NCBI GenBank assembly: GCA_038961845.1
Contig: CP152408.1
Span: forward strand, 4,154,001 to 4,218,000
DNA: 64,000 bases
Direction of reading: 5' to 3'
Source of the DNA: Xylophilus sp. GW821-FHT01B05
Lineage (GTDB): Bacteria > Pseudomonadota > Gammaproteobacteria > Burkholderiales > Burkholderiaceae_C
This document shows, piece by piece, positions 34,279-45,183 of the stretch. The notes below the pieces were generated by a model. That model had not been told where the DNA came from. It did not search any database and saw only the letters and a program-made list of their open reading frames with translations. Position 1 is the stretch's first letter; each line of letters opens with the position of its first letter. Position numbers and translations under genes: made by a program.

Positions 34279-35340
34279 ATGACAGCACTGAACGAAAAGT
34301 ACGACGTCTCGGTCTACATCGGCCGCTTCCAGATCTTCCACAACGGCCAGTTGGCGCTGCTGCGCAGGGCACTGGACGCGGCACCGCGCTGCATCGTGGT
34401 GTTGGGCTCGGCGTTCCAGGCGCGCACGCCGCGCAACCCCTTCACCTGGCAGGAGCGCGCCGAGATGATCCGGCTGGCGCTGCCCGCAGCGGACCGAGCC
34501 CGCTTGCACTTTCTGCCGGTGCGCGACTACTACGACCAGCAGCGCTGGGTGGCAGCCGTACGGCAAGGCGTGACCGAACTCACCAGCACACAGCCCGGCG
34601 CCTCGGTGGTGCTGGTCGGGCATCTGAAAGACGCCACCAGCGAATACCTGAAGGACTTCCCCGGCTGGGCGCTGGACGCGGCCGGCTCCCAAGGCCAGAT
34701 CAATGCCAGCGCCCTGCGCGATGCCTACTTTGGCGGCGCCAACAGTTCCCTGGATGCGGTGCTCGGCGCCCTGGTCAGCCAGGCGCCGGCCAGCACGCTG
34801 GGATTCCTGCACGCATGGGCCGCACTGCCGCCTTATCGTGAGCTGGCACAGGAATGGGAAAGCCTGCGGCGGGAGAAGGCCAAGTGGGCCAGCGCGCCCT
34901 ATCCACCGGTTTTTGTCACGGTGGATGCCGTTGTCCAATGCCAGGACCGGGTGCTGCTCATACAGCGCGGCCGGGCACCCGGCAAAGGCCTGCATGCCGT
35001 GCCCGGCGGCTTCATCGAGCAGCGTGAAACCGTGTACCAATCCGCCCTGCGCGAGCTGGCCGAAGAAACCGGCCTGAGCCTGCCAGACCAGGAAATACGC
35101 CAGGCGCTGCGCGCCGCCCAGGTGTTCGACCACCCCGACCGCAGCCAGCGCGGCCGCGTCATCACGCACGCGCACTTCTTCGACCTGGGCACCCGCCCAC
35201 TGCCAGAAGTGCAGGCCGCGGACGACGCCGCCTCAGCCGAGTGGGTACCGATTGCGCAGCTGGCCGGCATGGAAGACCAGTTTCACGACGACCACTTCCA
35301 CATCCTGGATCACTTCTTTGCGCTGACGGCGGGGACGTAA
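34279..35340 (+). CDS. nadM: Bifunctional nicotinamide/nicotinate mononucleotide adenylyltransferase and Nudix hydrolase (NadM-Nudix)
   Basis: This is a 353-residue fusion. The nucleotidyltransferase domain (1-185) starts VYIGRFQIFHNGQLALL; the family HxGH active-site motif here reads H21-N-G-Q24, with glutamine in place of the second catalytic His. The second motif INASALR stands for the usual ISxTxxR. The Nudix domain (about 210-345) has a complete box at 244-266 with REL.EE. Its stop abuts the stop of the convergent GntR gene with no gap. The adenylyltransferase activity is less certain because of Q24. Confidence 0.87.
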   Translation: MTALNEKYDVSVYIGRFQIFHNGQLALLRRALDAAPRCIVVLGSAFQARTPRNPFTWQERAEMIRLALPAADRARLHFLPVRDYYDQQRWVAAVRQGVTELTSTQPGASVVLVGHLKDATSEYLKDFPGWALDAAGSQGQINASALRDAYFGGANSSLDAVLGALVSQAPASTLGFLHAWAALPPYRELAQEWESLRREKAKWASAPYPPVFVTVDAVVQCQDRVLLIQRGRAPGKGLHAVPGGFIEQRETVYQSALRELAEETGLSLPDQEIRQALRAAQVFDHPDRSQRGRVITHAHFFDLGTRPLPEVQAADDAASAEWVPIAQLAGMEDQFHDDHFHILDHFFALTAGT

Positions 35341-36267
35341 TCAGCTGCCGAGCGCCCCCTGCACCCGCTGCTCCAGCAAGCCGCTGGCGCGGTGCAAATG
35401 CTTGTACATGTGCTGCGCTGCAGCCTCCAGGTCATTGCTTTCGACCGCATCGAGGATCTGCAGGTGCTCGCGGCAGGACTTGCGCAGCAGGTCCAGGCTC
35501 ACCAGCGGGTAGTCGGACAGATCAGACATCCGGCGCAGGCGGTTCTGCTGCTGCACGGCATCGAGGATGAAACGGTTGCCTGAGGCGCTGGCCAGCAGCT
35601 CGTGGAACTGCGCATTGGCCTCGAAGAACTCCATCCACGAATGGCGCGATGCGTGGGTCAGCAGCGTTTGCTGCTGCTCCCTGCAGGCCAGCAGCCGTTC
35701 GTGCTCGACCTTGAAGCCAGGCTCGCGCAGCGCCGCGCATTCAACCGTGAGCCGAAAGCGATAGCTCTCGCGCTCGCTCTCGACCGAGTCCAGCGTTTCA
35801 GTGAACTCCCAGCGCTGGTAGTGGCGCCCGCGCAGCACGCCGTCTTGCAATAGCGTGGTCATGACGTTGCGCAGCAAAGGGCGGGGCACGCCGTAGGCCT
35901 GCGCAAGCTCAAGTTCGTTCACGCGCGTGGGCAGCTTGCCGGCCAGGCGGTCGCGCAGCAGGCGGTAGTACAGCGTCTTTTCTTCGTCCTCGGGCATCTC
36001 GCGCCGCGCCAGGCCCAGCGCCGCGCGGTCGGCCACAAGGGTGTAGCCGCGGTTGGGCACATGGGCCAGCAGCTTGCGCTCGTGCAGCAGGCGCAGCGCG
36101 GCGCGCACTGGCGTACGCGAAATACCAAGCCGGCCCGCCAGATCGGTCTCGGTCATGTGGCGGCCGCTTTCGTAGCCACCGGCCAGCGCCTGGTCGAGGA
36201 TGTAGCGGCTCACGCGCTGGGTCAGCGGCGGGATCGACGAGATTGGTCTGTCCATCTGTTCGGCCAT
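35341..36267 (-). CDS. GntR-family (FCD-type) transcriptional regulator with an apparent second winged helix
   Basis: This is a 308-residue regulator. The N-terminal GntR winged helix (about 16-80) contains TETDLAGRLGISRTPVRAALRLL. Residues about 97-155 look like a second winged helix (NELELAQAYGVPRPLLRNVMTTLLQDGVL), followed by an FCD-like all-helical effector domain (about 160-300). The ATG at 36267 with GGAG upstream is chosen; a TTG 12 codons earlier is possible. It is divergent from the transaminase-C45-transporter operon and most likely controls it. The effector is unknown. Confidence 0.82.
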   Translation of the reverse strand: MAEQMDRPISSIPPLTQRVSRYILDQALAGGYESGRHMTETDLAGRLGISRTPVRAALRLLHERKLLAHVPNRGYTLVADRAALGLARREMPEDEEKTLYYRLLRDRLAGKLPTRVNELELAQAYGVPRPLLRNVMTTLLQDGVLRGRHYQRWEFTETLDSVESERESYRFRLTVECAALREPGFKVEHERLLACREQQQTLLTHASRHSWMEFFEANAQFHELLASASGNRFILDAVQQQNRLRRMSDLSDYPLVSLDLLRKSCREHLQILDAVESNDLEAAAQHMYKHLHRASGLLEQRVQGALGS

Positions 36268-36318
36268 CCAGGGGTTCTCCGAAAGCGCAGGTCTGGGGGC
36301 CAATCATGGCCGGATTTA

Positions 36319-36366
36319 TGTATTTTTTATATCAAAAAACCATGTACATATAACTACAAAAATACA
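36319..36366. promoter_or_regulatory. AT-rich palindromic region between gntR and the transaminase operon
   Basis: TGTATTTTT (36319-36327) is inverted at AAAAATACA (36358-36366), with a perfect inner palindrome ATGTACAT at 36342-36349 near the same centre. This AT-rich island in high-GC DNA is the likely promoter and GntR operator, and lies 68-115 bp before the GTG start. Confidence 0.5.
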
Positions 36367-36433
36367 ATCCGAGTTTCAAGATTGCTCCTACGACGACCCA
36401 AGAGCCGGGTCGCTTCCAACGGAGAACTATCTC

Positions 36434-37783
36434 GTGGCCCTTGTCGACACCCCTGCTCCAGCCTCGCTCGACGCGTTCTGGATGCCCTTCACCCCCAACC
36501 GCAAGTTCAAGCAATCGCCGCGCCTGATCGTTGGCAGCGAAGGCCTCTACTACGACCTGGCCGACGGCCACCGCGTGCTCGACGCCATCGCCGGCCTCTG
36601 GTGCGTGAACGCCGGGCACCGCAACCCGCGCATCAGCGCCGCGATGAAGGCGCAGATCGACGTGCTCGACTACGCCTCCAACTTCCAGATCGGCCACCCT
36701 GCCGCCTTCCAGCTGGCCGAGCGCCTGACGCACTTCGCGCCAGCCGGCATGGACCATGTGTTCTTCACCAACTCGGGCTCCGAGTCGGTCGATACCGCGC
36801 TGAAGATCGCCGTGGCCTACCACCGCGCACGCGGCGACGCCGGCCGCTACCGCCTGATCGGCCGCGAGCGCGCCTACCACGGCGTGGGCTTTGGCGGCAT
36901 CTCGGTGGGCGGCATCGGGCGCCAGCGCAGCACCTTCGGGCCGCTGCTCAACGGCGTCGACCACCTGCCGCACACGCTCGACCTGGCACGCAATGCGTTC
37001 TCGCGCGGCGAGCCGGAACACGGCATCGACAAGGCTGACGCGCTCGAGGCGCTGTTCGCCCTGCACGACGCATCGACCGTAGCCGCCGTGATCGTCGAGC
37101 CCGTGGCCGGCTCCACCGGCGTGCTGCCGCCGCCGCGCGGCTACCTCAAGCGCCTGCGCGAGCTCTGCGACAAGCATGGCGTGCTGCTGATCTTTGATGA
37201 AGTCATCACCGGCTTTGGCCGCCTGGGCACCAACTTTGCGGCCGACCTGTTTGGCGTAGTGCCCGACATCATCACCACCGCCAAGGGCCTGACCAACGGC
37301 GCCGTGCCCATGGGCGCGGTGCTGATGCGCGGCGCGGTGCATGACGCCTTCATGCAGGGCAGCGTCAGCGCGGTAGAGCTGTCGCACGGCTATACCTATT
37401 CAGGCCACCCGCTGGCCTGCGCAGCCGCCATGGCCACGCTAGACGCCTACACCGAAGACGGGCTGATCACCCAGGCCGCCGCGCTGTCGCCCTACTTCGA
37501 AGACTGCCTGCATGCGCTGCGCGGCCTGCCCGGTGTGGTCGACGTGCGCAACGTGGGCCTGCTCGCCGGCGTCGAGCTGCAGGCATGGGCCAGCGGCCCG
37601 GGCACGCATGCGCAAGCCGTGGCGCAGCATTGCGTGGACAGCGGCGTGCTGGTGCGCTCGGTGGGCGACACCATCGCGCTGTCGCCGCCGCTCACCATCG
37701 GGCGCCCGCATGTCGACCAGATCGTCGATAGCCTGCGCGCCGCCATCACCCAGACCGCCCAAGCCACCGACGTGGCCGCCTGA
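36434..37783 (+). CDS. Class III aminotransferase (omega-amino acid:pyruvate type)
   Basis: This is a 449-residue PLP enzyme of the omega-amino acid/beta-alanine:pyruvate transaminase group. Landmarks are FWMPFTPNRKFK at the start, FTNSGSESVDTALK for the phosphate site, D255 in LLIFDEVITGFGR and the PLP lysine K284 in ITTAKGLTNGA. The GTG start at 36434 is preceded by GGAG. It is the first gene of the operon with a C45 hydrolase and a peptide-type ABC transporter. It probably deaminates a terminal amine released by the hydrolase, with pyruvate as acceptor. Confidence 0.88.
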   Translation: MALVDTPAPASLDAFWMPFTPNRKFKQSPRLIVGSEGLYYDLADGHRVLDAIAGLWCVNAGHRNPRISAAMKAQIDVLDYASNFQIGHPAAFQLAERLTHFAPAGMDHVFFTNSGSESVDTALKIAVAYHRARGDAGRYRLIGRERAYHGVGFGGISVGGIGRQRSTFGPLLNGVDHLPHTLDLARNAFSRGEPEHGIDKADALEALFALHDASTVAAVIVEPVAGSTGVLPPPRGYLKRLRELCDKHGVLLIFDEVITGFGRLGTNFAADLFGVVPDIITTAKGLTNGAVPMGAVLMRGAVHDAFMQGSVSAVELSHGYTYSGHPLACAAAMATLDAYTEDGLITQAAALSPYFEDCLHALRGLPGVVDVRNVGLLAGVELQAWASGPGTHAQAVAQHCVDSGVLVRSVGDTIALSPPLTIGRPHVDQIVDSLRAAITQTAQATDVAA

Positions 37784-37811
37784 ACACCGCACCCGACAAG
37801 GACACCCCAAC

Positions 37812-38903
37812 ATGGACATCGAATCCTTCCCCCTCTATGACATCGAAGGCGACGCCCACCAGTGCGGCCAGCAGTACGGCCGCGCCGCCGGTGACCGCAT
37901 CGACCTGAGCCTGCGCACCTACCGCGCCGCCTTCGAGCGCGTGGGCCTGAGCTGGGACCGCACCCGCGCGCTGGCACGCCGCTTCATGCCGGTGATCGAA
38001 GCCTTCGACGCCGGCATGCTGCGCGAGATCGAAGGCGTGGCCGAAGGCGCAGGCGTGCCGACCGAAGACATCGTGGCGCTCAATGCGCGCAGCGAACTGC
38101 TTTACGCCTTCCAGCAGCTCGAAGCCACCGAGCCACCCGACGGCTGCACCGGCGTGGTGGTGATGCCCTCGGCCGCGCGCGACGGCAAGCTGATCCACGC
38201 GCAGAACTGGGACTGGCGCGTGGAGAGCCTGGAACTCGGCGTGGTGCTGCGCATCCAGCCGGCCAAGGGCCCGGCCATCCTGACCTTTGCCGAGGCTGGC
38301 ACGCTGGCACGCGCCGGCCTCAACAGCGCGGGCATTGCCGTCACCGGCAACTTCATCAAGGCCGATGGCGACGGCCAGCAGCAAGGTGTGCCGCTGGCGC
38401 TGATCCGCCGCGCCATCCTGCAGGCGGAGCTGTACGCCAACGCACTTGGCGTGGTGTGCCGCAGCGCGCGCTCGATCTCCAACAACATGATCATCACGCA
38501 CGCAGAAGGCGAAGCCGTGAGCCTCGAGACCTGCCCGCAGCAGGTCTTCTGGCAGCAGCCCGAAGCCGGCATCCTGGTGCATGCCAACCACTTCAAGACG
38601 CAGGCGGCCCTGGCGCGCGTGGTGGACCGCAGCCTGGAGACCACGCCCGACTCGCTCTACCGCGACCGCCGCGTGACCGAAGCGCTGCACAAGCACGCAG
38701 GCGACCTCACCGAGCAGCATGTGCTGGACGCGCTGCAGGACCGCTTTGGTGCACCGCGCGCCGTCTGCCGATCCCCAAGCGCAGGGCCCGGCGGTGCTTC
38801 TTCGGCCACCGTGGCAACCATCGTGATGGACCCGGCGGCACGAAAAATGCGCATCGCCCCGGCGCCCTTCAAGGCCCACCGCTTCACCGAATATTCCCTC
38901 TGA
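37812..38903 (+). CDS. C45-family autoproteolytic acyltransferase/hydrolase
   Basis: This is a 363-residue Ntn-hydrolase of the peptidase C45 (acyl-CoA:6-aminopenicillanate acyltransferase-like) family. These proenzymes cut themselves before a cysteine that becomes the nucleophile; here C112 in PPDGCTGVVV. Downstream motifs HAQNWDWR, TFAEAGTLARAGLNSAGIAVTGNF (conserved positions only) and RSISNNMIIT fit the family. No signal peptide is present, so it acts in the cytoplasm. Between a transaminase and a peptide ABC importer, a role in hydrolysing imported N-acyl amines or amino acids is inferred. The substrate is unknown. Confidence 0.85.
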   Translation: MDIESFPLYDIEGDAHQCGQQYGRAAGDRIDLSLRTYRAAFERVGLSWDRTRALARRFMPVIEAFDAGMLREIEGVAEGAGVPTEDIVALNARSELLYAFQQLEATEPPDGCTGVVVMPSAARDGKLIHAQNWDWRVESLELGVVLRIQPAKGPAILTFAEAGTLARAGLNSAGIAVTGNFIKADGDGQQQGVPLALIRRAILQAELYANALGVVCRSARSISNNMIITHAEGEAVSLETCPQQVFWQQPEAGILVHANHFKTQAALARVVDRSLETTPDSLYRDRRVTEALHKHAGDLTEQHVLDALQDRFGAPRAVCRSPSAGPGGASSATVATIVMDPAARKMRIAPAPFKAHRFTEYSL

Positions 38904-38937
38904 CCTGACTCGCCCAGCCCACGCCAGGAGTGTTGCC

Positions 38938-40554
38938 ATGAATGTGCCCGTGCCCCCGCCCCGCCATCCCACCGCGCGTTCGCGCAGGCTCCTGCAAGCC
39001 ACCGCCTGGGCCCTCGGCCTGGCGGCCGGCACGGCCTTTGCCCAGACCGGGGGAACTGGCACAGGCCAGACCCTGCGTATCCAGATCAACTCCGACATCC
39101 GCAGCACCGACCCCGGTGGCAACCGCGACGACAACACCGACAACGTGTTGCTGCACGTGGGCGAGGGGCTGGTGGCGCTGCGCGAAGACACCTCCATCGG
39201 CCCCATGCTCGCAAGCAAGGTCGACACCTCGGCCGACGGCCTGACCTACACCTTCACCCTGCGCGACGGCGTGAAGTTCCAGAACGGCGCCACGCTCGTC
39301 GCCGACGACGTGGTGTGGAGCTGGCAGCGCTACCTCAGGCCCGCCAGCAACTGGCGCTGCCTGCCCGAGTTCGACGGCAAAGGCATGACCAAGGTGCTCT
39401 CGGTGGAAGCGCCCAACCCCAAGACGGTGGTGTTCAAGCTCGAGCGCGCAAGCGCCCTCTTCCTCACGATGATGGCGCGCCCCGACTGCGGCAGCGCCGC
39501 CATCCTGCACCGCAGCTCGGTCGGCCCCGACGGCCAGTGGAAAGAGCCCGTGGGCACCGGCCCCTACAAGTTCAAGGAATGGAAGCGCGGCCAATACGTT
39601 GAGCTCACGCGCTTCGACGGCTACACCTCGCGCGCCGAGCCGCGCGACGGCCTCACCGGCGGCAAGAAGGCCGAGGTCGAGAACCTGCGCTTTGTCGTCA
39701 TCCCCGATTCGGCCGCCGCCAAGGCGGCGCTCTACAGCGGCGGCCTTGACGCCTTCATCAGCCCCAGCCCGGCCGACGTGGTCGAGATGCGCAAGCGCAG
39801 TGATGTCGTCGTCGACAACACGCCGGTGATGACCATGATCGCGCTGCTGCTGCAAACCAACGACCCGGTGCTGAAGGACGTGCGCGTGCGCCGCGCGCTG
39901 GCGCTAGCGCTCGACACGCCAGAGATCGCCAGCACCGTGACCGAAGGCCTCTCTGTCGTCAACAATTCGGTGGTTCCGTCGTCCAGCCCCTATTACGACG
40001 CCGTGCAGGCAACCGGCTTCAAGCGCGACCTCAGCGCCGCAAAAAAGCTGCTCGCAGAGGCCGGCTACCGCGGCCAGCCGATCCGCATGATCGCCAACAA
40101 GCGCTACGAATCCCTGTATTCCTCCGCCGTGCTGGTGCAGGCTATGGCGTCTGAAGCCGGCATCAATATCGAGCTGGAAGTGCTCGACTGGGCCACCCAG
40201 CTCGACCGCTACACCAAGGGCCAGTACCAGAGCATGGCCTTCATCTACTCGGCGCGCATCGACCCATCGCTCAACTACGAGATGGTGTCCGGCGACAAGG
40301 CCACCCAGCCGCGCAAGGCCTGGGACAGCCCCTATGCGCAGGCGCGCCTGACCGAGTCCATGGTGTCGCGCGACAAGGCGCGGCGCCAGGTGCTGTTCGA
40401 TGAAATGCACAAGCAGATGCTGCAGGACGTGCCGATGATCGTGCTGTTCAACGCCAGCGACGCCACGGCCATGCGCAAGAGCGTGACGGGCTTCAAGGGC
40501 TGGGCCCCGGCCAAGCCACGGTTCTGGAACGTCCGGCTCGACGCGAGCCCCTGA
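38938..40554 (+). CDS. Peptide/nickel-type ABC transporter substrate-binding protein (SBP family 5)
   Basis: This is a 538-residue periplasmic receptor of the DppA/OppA family. A twin-basic region RSRRLLQATAWALGLAAG precedes cleavage near AFA-QT. Family strings include TFTLRDGVKFQNGATLVADDVVWSW read by conserved positions, GTGPYKFKEWKRG and VRRALALALD. It is 34 nt after the C45 gene and precedes the two permeases and the ATPase, so all transporter parts are together. The specificity is likely the substrate of the C45/transaminase pair. Confidence 0.9.
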   Translation: MNVPVPPPRHPTARSRRLLQATAWALGLAAGTAFAQTGGTGTGQTLRIQINSDIRSTDPGGNRDDNTDNVLLHVGEGLVALREDTSIGPMLASKVDTSADGLTYTFTLRDGVKFQNGATLVADDVVWSWQRYLRPASNWRCLPEFDGKGMTKVLSVEAPNPKTVVFKLERASALFLTMMARPDCGSAAILHRSSVGPDGQWKEPVGTGPYKFKEWKRGQYVELTRFDGYTSRAEPRDGLTGGKKAEVENLRFVVIPDSAAAKAALYSGGLDAFISPSPADVVEMRKRSDVVVDNTPVMTMIALLLQTNDPVLKDVRVRRALALALDTPEIASTVTEGLSVVNNSVVPSSSPYYDAVQATGFKRDLSAAKKLLAEAGYRGQPIRMIANKRYESLYSSAVLVQAMASEAGINIELEVLDWATQLDRYTKGQYQSMAFIYSARIDPSLNYEMVSGDKATQPRKAWDSPYAQARLTESMVSRDKARRQVLFDEMHKQMLQDVPMIVLFNASDATAMRKSVTGFKGWAPAKPRFWNVRLDASP

Positions 40555-40569
40555 CCGAGGCGCCGCCCC

Positions 40570-41514
40570 ATGCCCCTCTACCTCCTGCGCCGGATCGCCA
40601 TGACGATCCCGACGCTATTGCTGGTATCAATCGCAGTCTTCACCCTCATGCGGCTGATTCCGGGCGACCCGGTGCTGCTGATGCTGGGTGAAGGTGCCGA
40701 CCCCGCGCAACTCGAACTCATGCGCCACCAGATGGGACTGGACCAGCCCCTGGTCACCCAGTACTTTGTGTGGCTGCGCCACGCGCTGGCCGGTGACCTT
40801 GGCGTGTCCACCACCAACGGGCTGGCAGTGCTGCCGCTGATCTGGGAACGCTTTCATGTGAGCGCCGTCATCGTGCTTACCGCCGTGGCGCTGGCCTCGC
40901 TGATCGCCGTGCCCGCCGGCCTGATCGCCGCCTGGCGCAAGGACCGCCCGACCGACCTTGCCATCATCGGCGCGGCCACGCTGCTGCTGTCGGTGCCGAG
41001 CTTCTGGCTCGGCCTGCTGCTGCTGATGTTCTTCGGCCAGTTCCTGGGCTGGCTGCCGGTGGTGGGCTATGTGCCCATGTCAGAGAACTTCTCGCAGGGC
41101 GTGCTCTACGTGATCCTGCCTATCGTTACGCTGGTGCTGGTGGAAACCGGTGTGCTCACGCGCATGTCGCGCGCCAGCACCATCGAGATCCTGCGGCTGG
41201 AATACGTCACGCATGCGCGCGCCAAGGGCGTGCCCGAGTCGCAGGTGCTGCGCCGCCACGTGCTGCCCAACGCCTTCAATCCCACGCTCACCATGATCGG
41301 CCTGATCCTCGGCCACCTGCTGAGCGGCATCGCGGTGCTCGAGACCGTGTTCACCCTGCCCGGCCTGGGCCGCCTGATGATCGATTCGATCTTCGCGCGC
41401 GACTATCCCGTGCTGCAGGGCTGCCTGCTGTTTACCGCCTGCATCTATGTCGTCATCAACCTGATCGTGGACATGTGCTATCCCCTCTTCGACCCACGGG
41501 TGTCGGTGCAGTGA
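40570..41514 (+). CDS. Peptide-type ABC transporter permease (DppB-like)
   Basis: This is a 314-residue permease with six membrane helices and the DppB N-terminal signature YLLRRIAMTIPTLLLVS. The EAA loop near residues 210-230 reads YVTHARAKGVPESQVLRRHVLPNA by key positions. It starts 15 nt after the binding protein gene and overlaps the next permease by four bases (GTGA). It forms the channel with the DppC-like subunit. Confidence 0.92.
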   Translation: MPLYLLRRIAMTIPTLLLVSIAVFTLMRLIPGDPVLLMLGEGADPAQLELMRHQMGLDQPLVTQYFVWLRHALAGDLGVSTTNGLAVLPLIWERFHVSAVIVLTAVALASLIAVPAGLIAAWRKDRPTDLAIIGAATLLLSVPSFWLGLLLLMFFGQFLGWLPVVGYVPMSENFSQGVLYVILPIVTLVLVETGVLTRMSRASTIEILRLEYVTHARAKGVPESQVLRRHVLPNAFNPTLTMIGLILGHLLSGIAVLETVFTLPGLGRLMIDSIFARDYPVLQGCLLFTACIYVVINLIVDMCYPLFDPRVSVQ

Positions 41515-42322
41515 AGAAACTCAAGACCCATACCCTCATCGGCGGCGTGCTCATTGGCACGTTGCTGATCCTGGCGGTGGTGGCCGCCGTCTGGACGCCC
41601 TACAGCCCGCTCGGCATCGACCTGCGCAGCAAGCTGCAGGCGCCCTCCATGGCGCACTGGCTCGGCACCGACGAGTTCGGCCGCGACGTGGCCAGCCGCG
41701 CCATGCAAGGCGCCTCTACCAGTTGCCTGATCGCGTTGCTGACCGTGGCGCTGGCCACCGCCATGGGCCTGGTGGTTGGCGTGGTCGCGGGCTTCATGCG
41801 CGGCTGGACCGACCGCGTGCTGATGGCCTTCAACGACACGCTGCTGGCCTTCCCGGGCCTGCTGCTGGCGCTGGGCGTGATGGTGATCGTTGGCGCCAAC
41901 CAATGGGGCATCGTGCTGGCACTGAGCCTGGCCTATGCGCCCTCGGTGGTGCGCGTGGTGCGCGGCACCGTGCTGTCGCTGCGCGAGCGCGAGTACGTCG
42001 AGGCCTCGCGCATGATCGGCAACAGCGAGATCTACACCATGTGGCGCCACATCCTGCCCAACTGCGTGGCGCCGATCGCGGTGCTGGCCACCAGCATGTT
42101 TGGCTGGGTATTGCTGTCGGAAAGCGCGCTGAGCTTTCTCGGCCTGGGCGTGCCGCCGCCCGCGCCCACCTGGGGCAACATGCTGGCCAGCGCACGGCCC
42201 TACATGGCCTCGGCCGTGTGGCTGTGCCTGGTGCCGGGCCTGTGCATCGCCCTGACGCTGCTGGGCATCAACCTGTTGGGCGAATCGCTGCGCGATCGCC
42301 TCGACCCACGCACGGAGAAGGC

Positions 42323-42326
<4 letters not shown>
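41511..42326 (+). CDS. Peptide-type ABC transporter permease (DppC-like)
   Basis: This is a 271-residue permease. The GTG start at 41511 (VKKLKTHTLIGG) overlaps the previous stop; an ATG 12 codons earlier would lie within dppB-like coding sequence. Family features are the periplasmic loop HWLGTDEFGRDVASR and the EAA loop EYVEASRMIGNSEIYTMWRHILPN read by key positions. It overlaps the fused ATPase gene by four bases (ATGA). Confidence 0.92.
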
Positions 42327-43951
<1,625 letters not shown>

Positions 43952-43976
43952 GCGGCTACAAGAAAGGGGCGGCGCC

Positions 43977-44930
43977 TCAGTCCGGCGCCGCGCCGTCGCC
44001 ACGGCCCTTCTTGCGGTCGGCCCGCGCCGCCTTCTTCGCCAGCCGCTCGGCATCCAGGCGCTGGCCTTCGGCGTGCCATGCGGCGAATTCCTCCGGCGTC
44101 TCCAGCGTGATGCGGCCCAGCGTAGCGCTGCGGAACTCGTGGATCACGATCTCGGCCGCCTTCTGCAGGTTGATGCGGCCCTTGCCCTGCAACGCGCCGC
44201 GCAGGCGGCCCACGGCCTCCAGCACTTCTTCGTCCTTGAGCGCTGCGATCTGCGCTACGTCACCCGGCAGCCGGAAGCGCGCCTGCAGCAGCGCGGCATA
44301 GGGTTCCTTGACGTAGTTCAAAAACTCCAGCGCCACTTCTTCCTCGTCGTAGGCGTTGCGGCCCACCGCGCCGCCGGCAGCGAGCTTGTAGCCGCTCTGC
44401 GCCACGGCAATGCGCGGCCACAGCATGCCCGGCGTATCCCACAAGTAGAAGTCGTCGGCCAGCACGATGCGCTGTTCCAGTTTGGTGATGCCGGCCTCGT
44501 CACCGGTCTTGGCCTTGCGCACGCCGGTCAGGGTGTTGATCAGGGTCGATTTGCCCACATTGGGCACGCCGCAGATCAGCACCCGCATCGGCTTGGCCAT
44601 GCCGCCGCGCAGCGGCGCCAGCACATGGCAGGCCGCAATGATCTGCCGCGCCGGCGTGGCCAGGCTGGCATCAAGCGCGATGGCACGGGTGTCCGGCTGC
44701 GCGTTGTAGTGGGCCAGCCACTGCTCGGTACGCACCGGGTCGGCCACGTCCTGCTTGTTAAGCACCTTGAGCGCCGGGCGCCCCGCCGTCAGCTCGGCCA
44801 GCAGCGGATTGGCGCTGGAGCCAGGCATGCGCGCGTCCAGCACCTCGATCACCACGTCGATGTCCTTCACCCGCTCGGTGATGGCCTTCTTGGTCAGGTG
44901 CATGTGACCGGGAAACCATTGGATGGCCAT
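43977..44930 (-). CDS. ylqF: Ribosome biogenesis GTPase YlqF/RbgA
   Basis: This is a 317-residue circularly permuted GTPase involved in late 50S assembly. Motif order is G4 (LNKQD), G1 (GVPNVGKST), then G3 (DTPG), the permutation typical of YlqF. The N-terminus MAIQWFPGHMHLTKKA fixes the start at 44930; an upstream in-frame ATG adds 15 unrelated residues. The C-terminal region is basic (KKAARADRKKGRG). It is downstream of tRNA-Ser on the same strand, separated by an intrinsic terminator. Confidence 0.92.
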   Translation of the reverse strand: MAIQWFPGHMHLTKKAITERVKDIDVVIEVLDARMPGSSANPLLAELTAGRPALKVLNKQDVADPVRTEQWLAHYNAQPDTRAIALDASLATPARQIIAACHVLAPLRGGMAKPMRVLICGVPNVGKSTLINTLTGVRKAKTGDEAGITKLEQRIVLADDFYLWDTPGMLWPRIAVAQSGYKLAAGGAVGRNAYDEEEVALEFLNYVKEPYAALLQARFRLPGDVAQIAALKDEEVLEAVGRLRGALQGKGRINLQKAAEIVIHEFRSATLGRITLETPEEFAAWHAEGQRLDAERLAKKAARADRKKGRGDGAAPD

Positions 44931-44990
44931 GGTGAAGTGTTCTTTCTGCGGGGAAGACTCCGGCCATGCCGGCATGGAACCCGGAAAAGA

Positions 44991-45020
44991 AAAAAAGCGG
45001 CTCTTTCGAGTCGCTTTTTT
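44991..45020 (-). terminator. Intrinsic terminator of tRNA-Ser
   Basis: On the minus strand AAAAAAGCGACTC pairs with GAGCCGCTTTTTT around a short GAAA-type loop, ending in a T-run. It lies 11 nt downstream of the tRNA 3' end. Confidence 0.85.
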
Positions 45021-45030
45021 CTTTGGGTCC

Positions 45031-45123
45031 TGGCGGAAACGGAGGGATTCGAACCCTCGATGAGGCTCTACACCCCATACTCCCTTAGCAGGGGAGCACC
45101 TTCGGCCACTCGGTCACGTTTCC
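45031..45123 (-). tRNA. serX: tRNA-Ser (anticodon GCT)
   Basis: A 93-nt gene on the minus strand. Acceptor stem GGAAACG pairs with CGTTTCC, followed by G and an encoded CCA. The anticodon stem CTCCC-CTGCTAA-GGGAG presents GCT (45087-45089 on the complement). A long variable arm (TATGGGGTGTAGAGCCTCA region) and the T-arm GAGGGTTCGAATCCCTC complete a class II tRNA-Ser for AGC/AGU codons. Confidence 0.95.
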
Positions 45124-45183
45124 TACTAGCCCTCTATTATGCCTCAAGCTGGAGGGCTATCCGCCTGGGGCGGCCTGAGTTTT

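Noticed and set aside
32559..34280. 573-codon open frame on the minus strand
   Set aside because: It is an exact shadow of nadE, whose catalytic motifs are intact on the plus strand.
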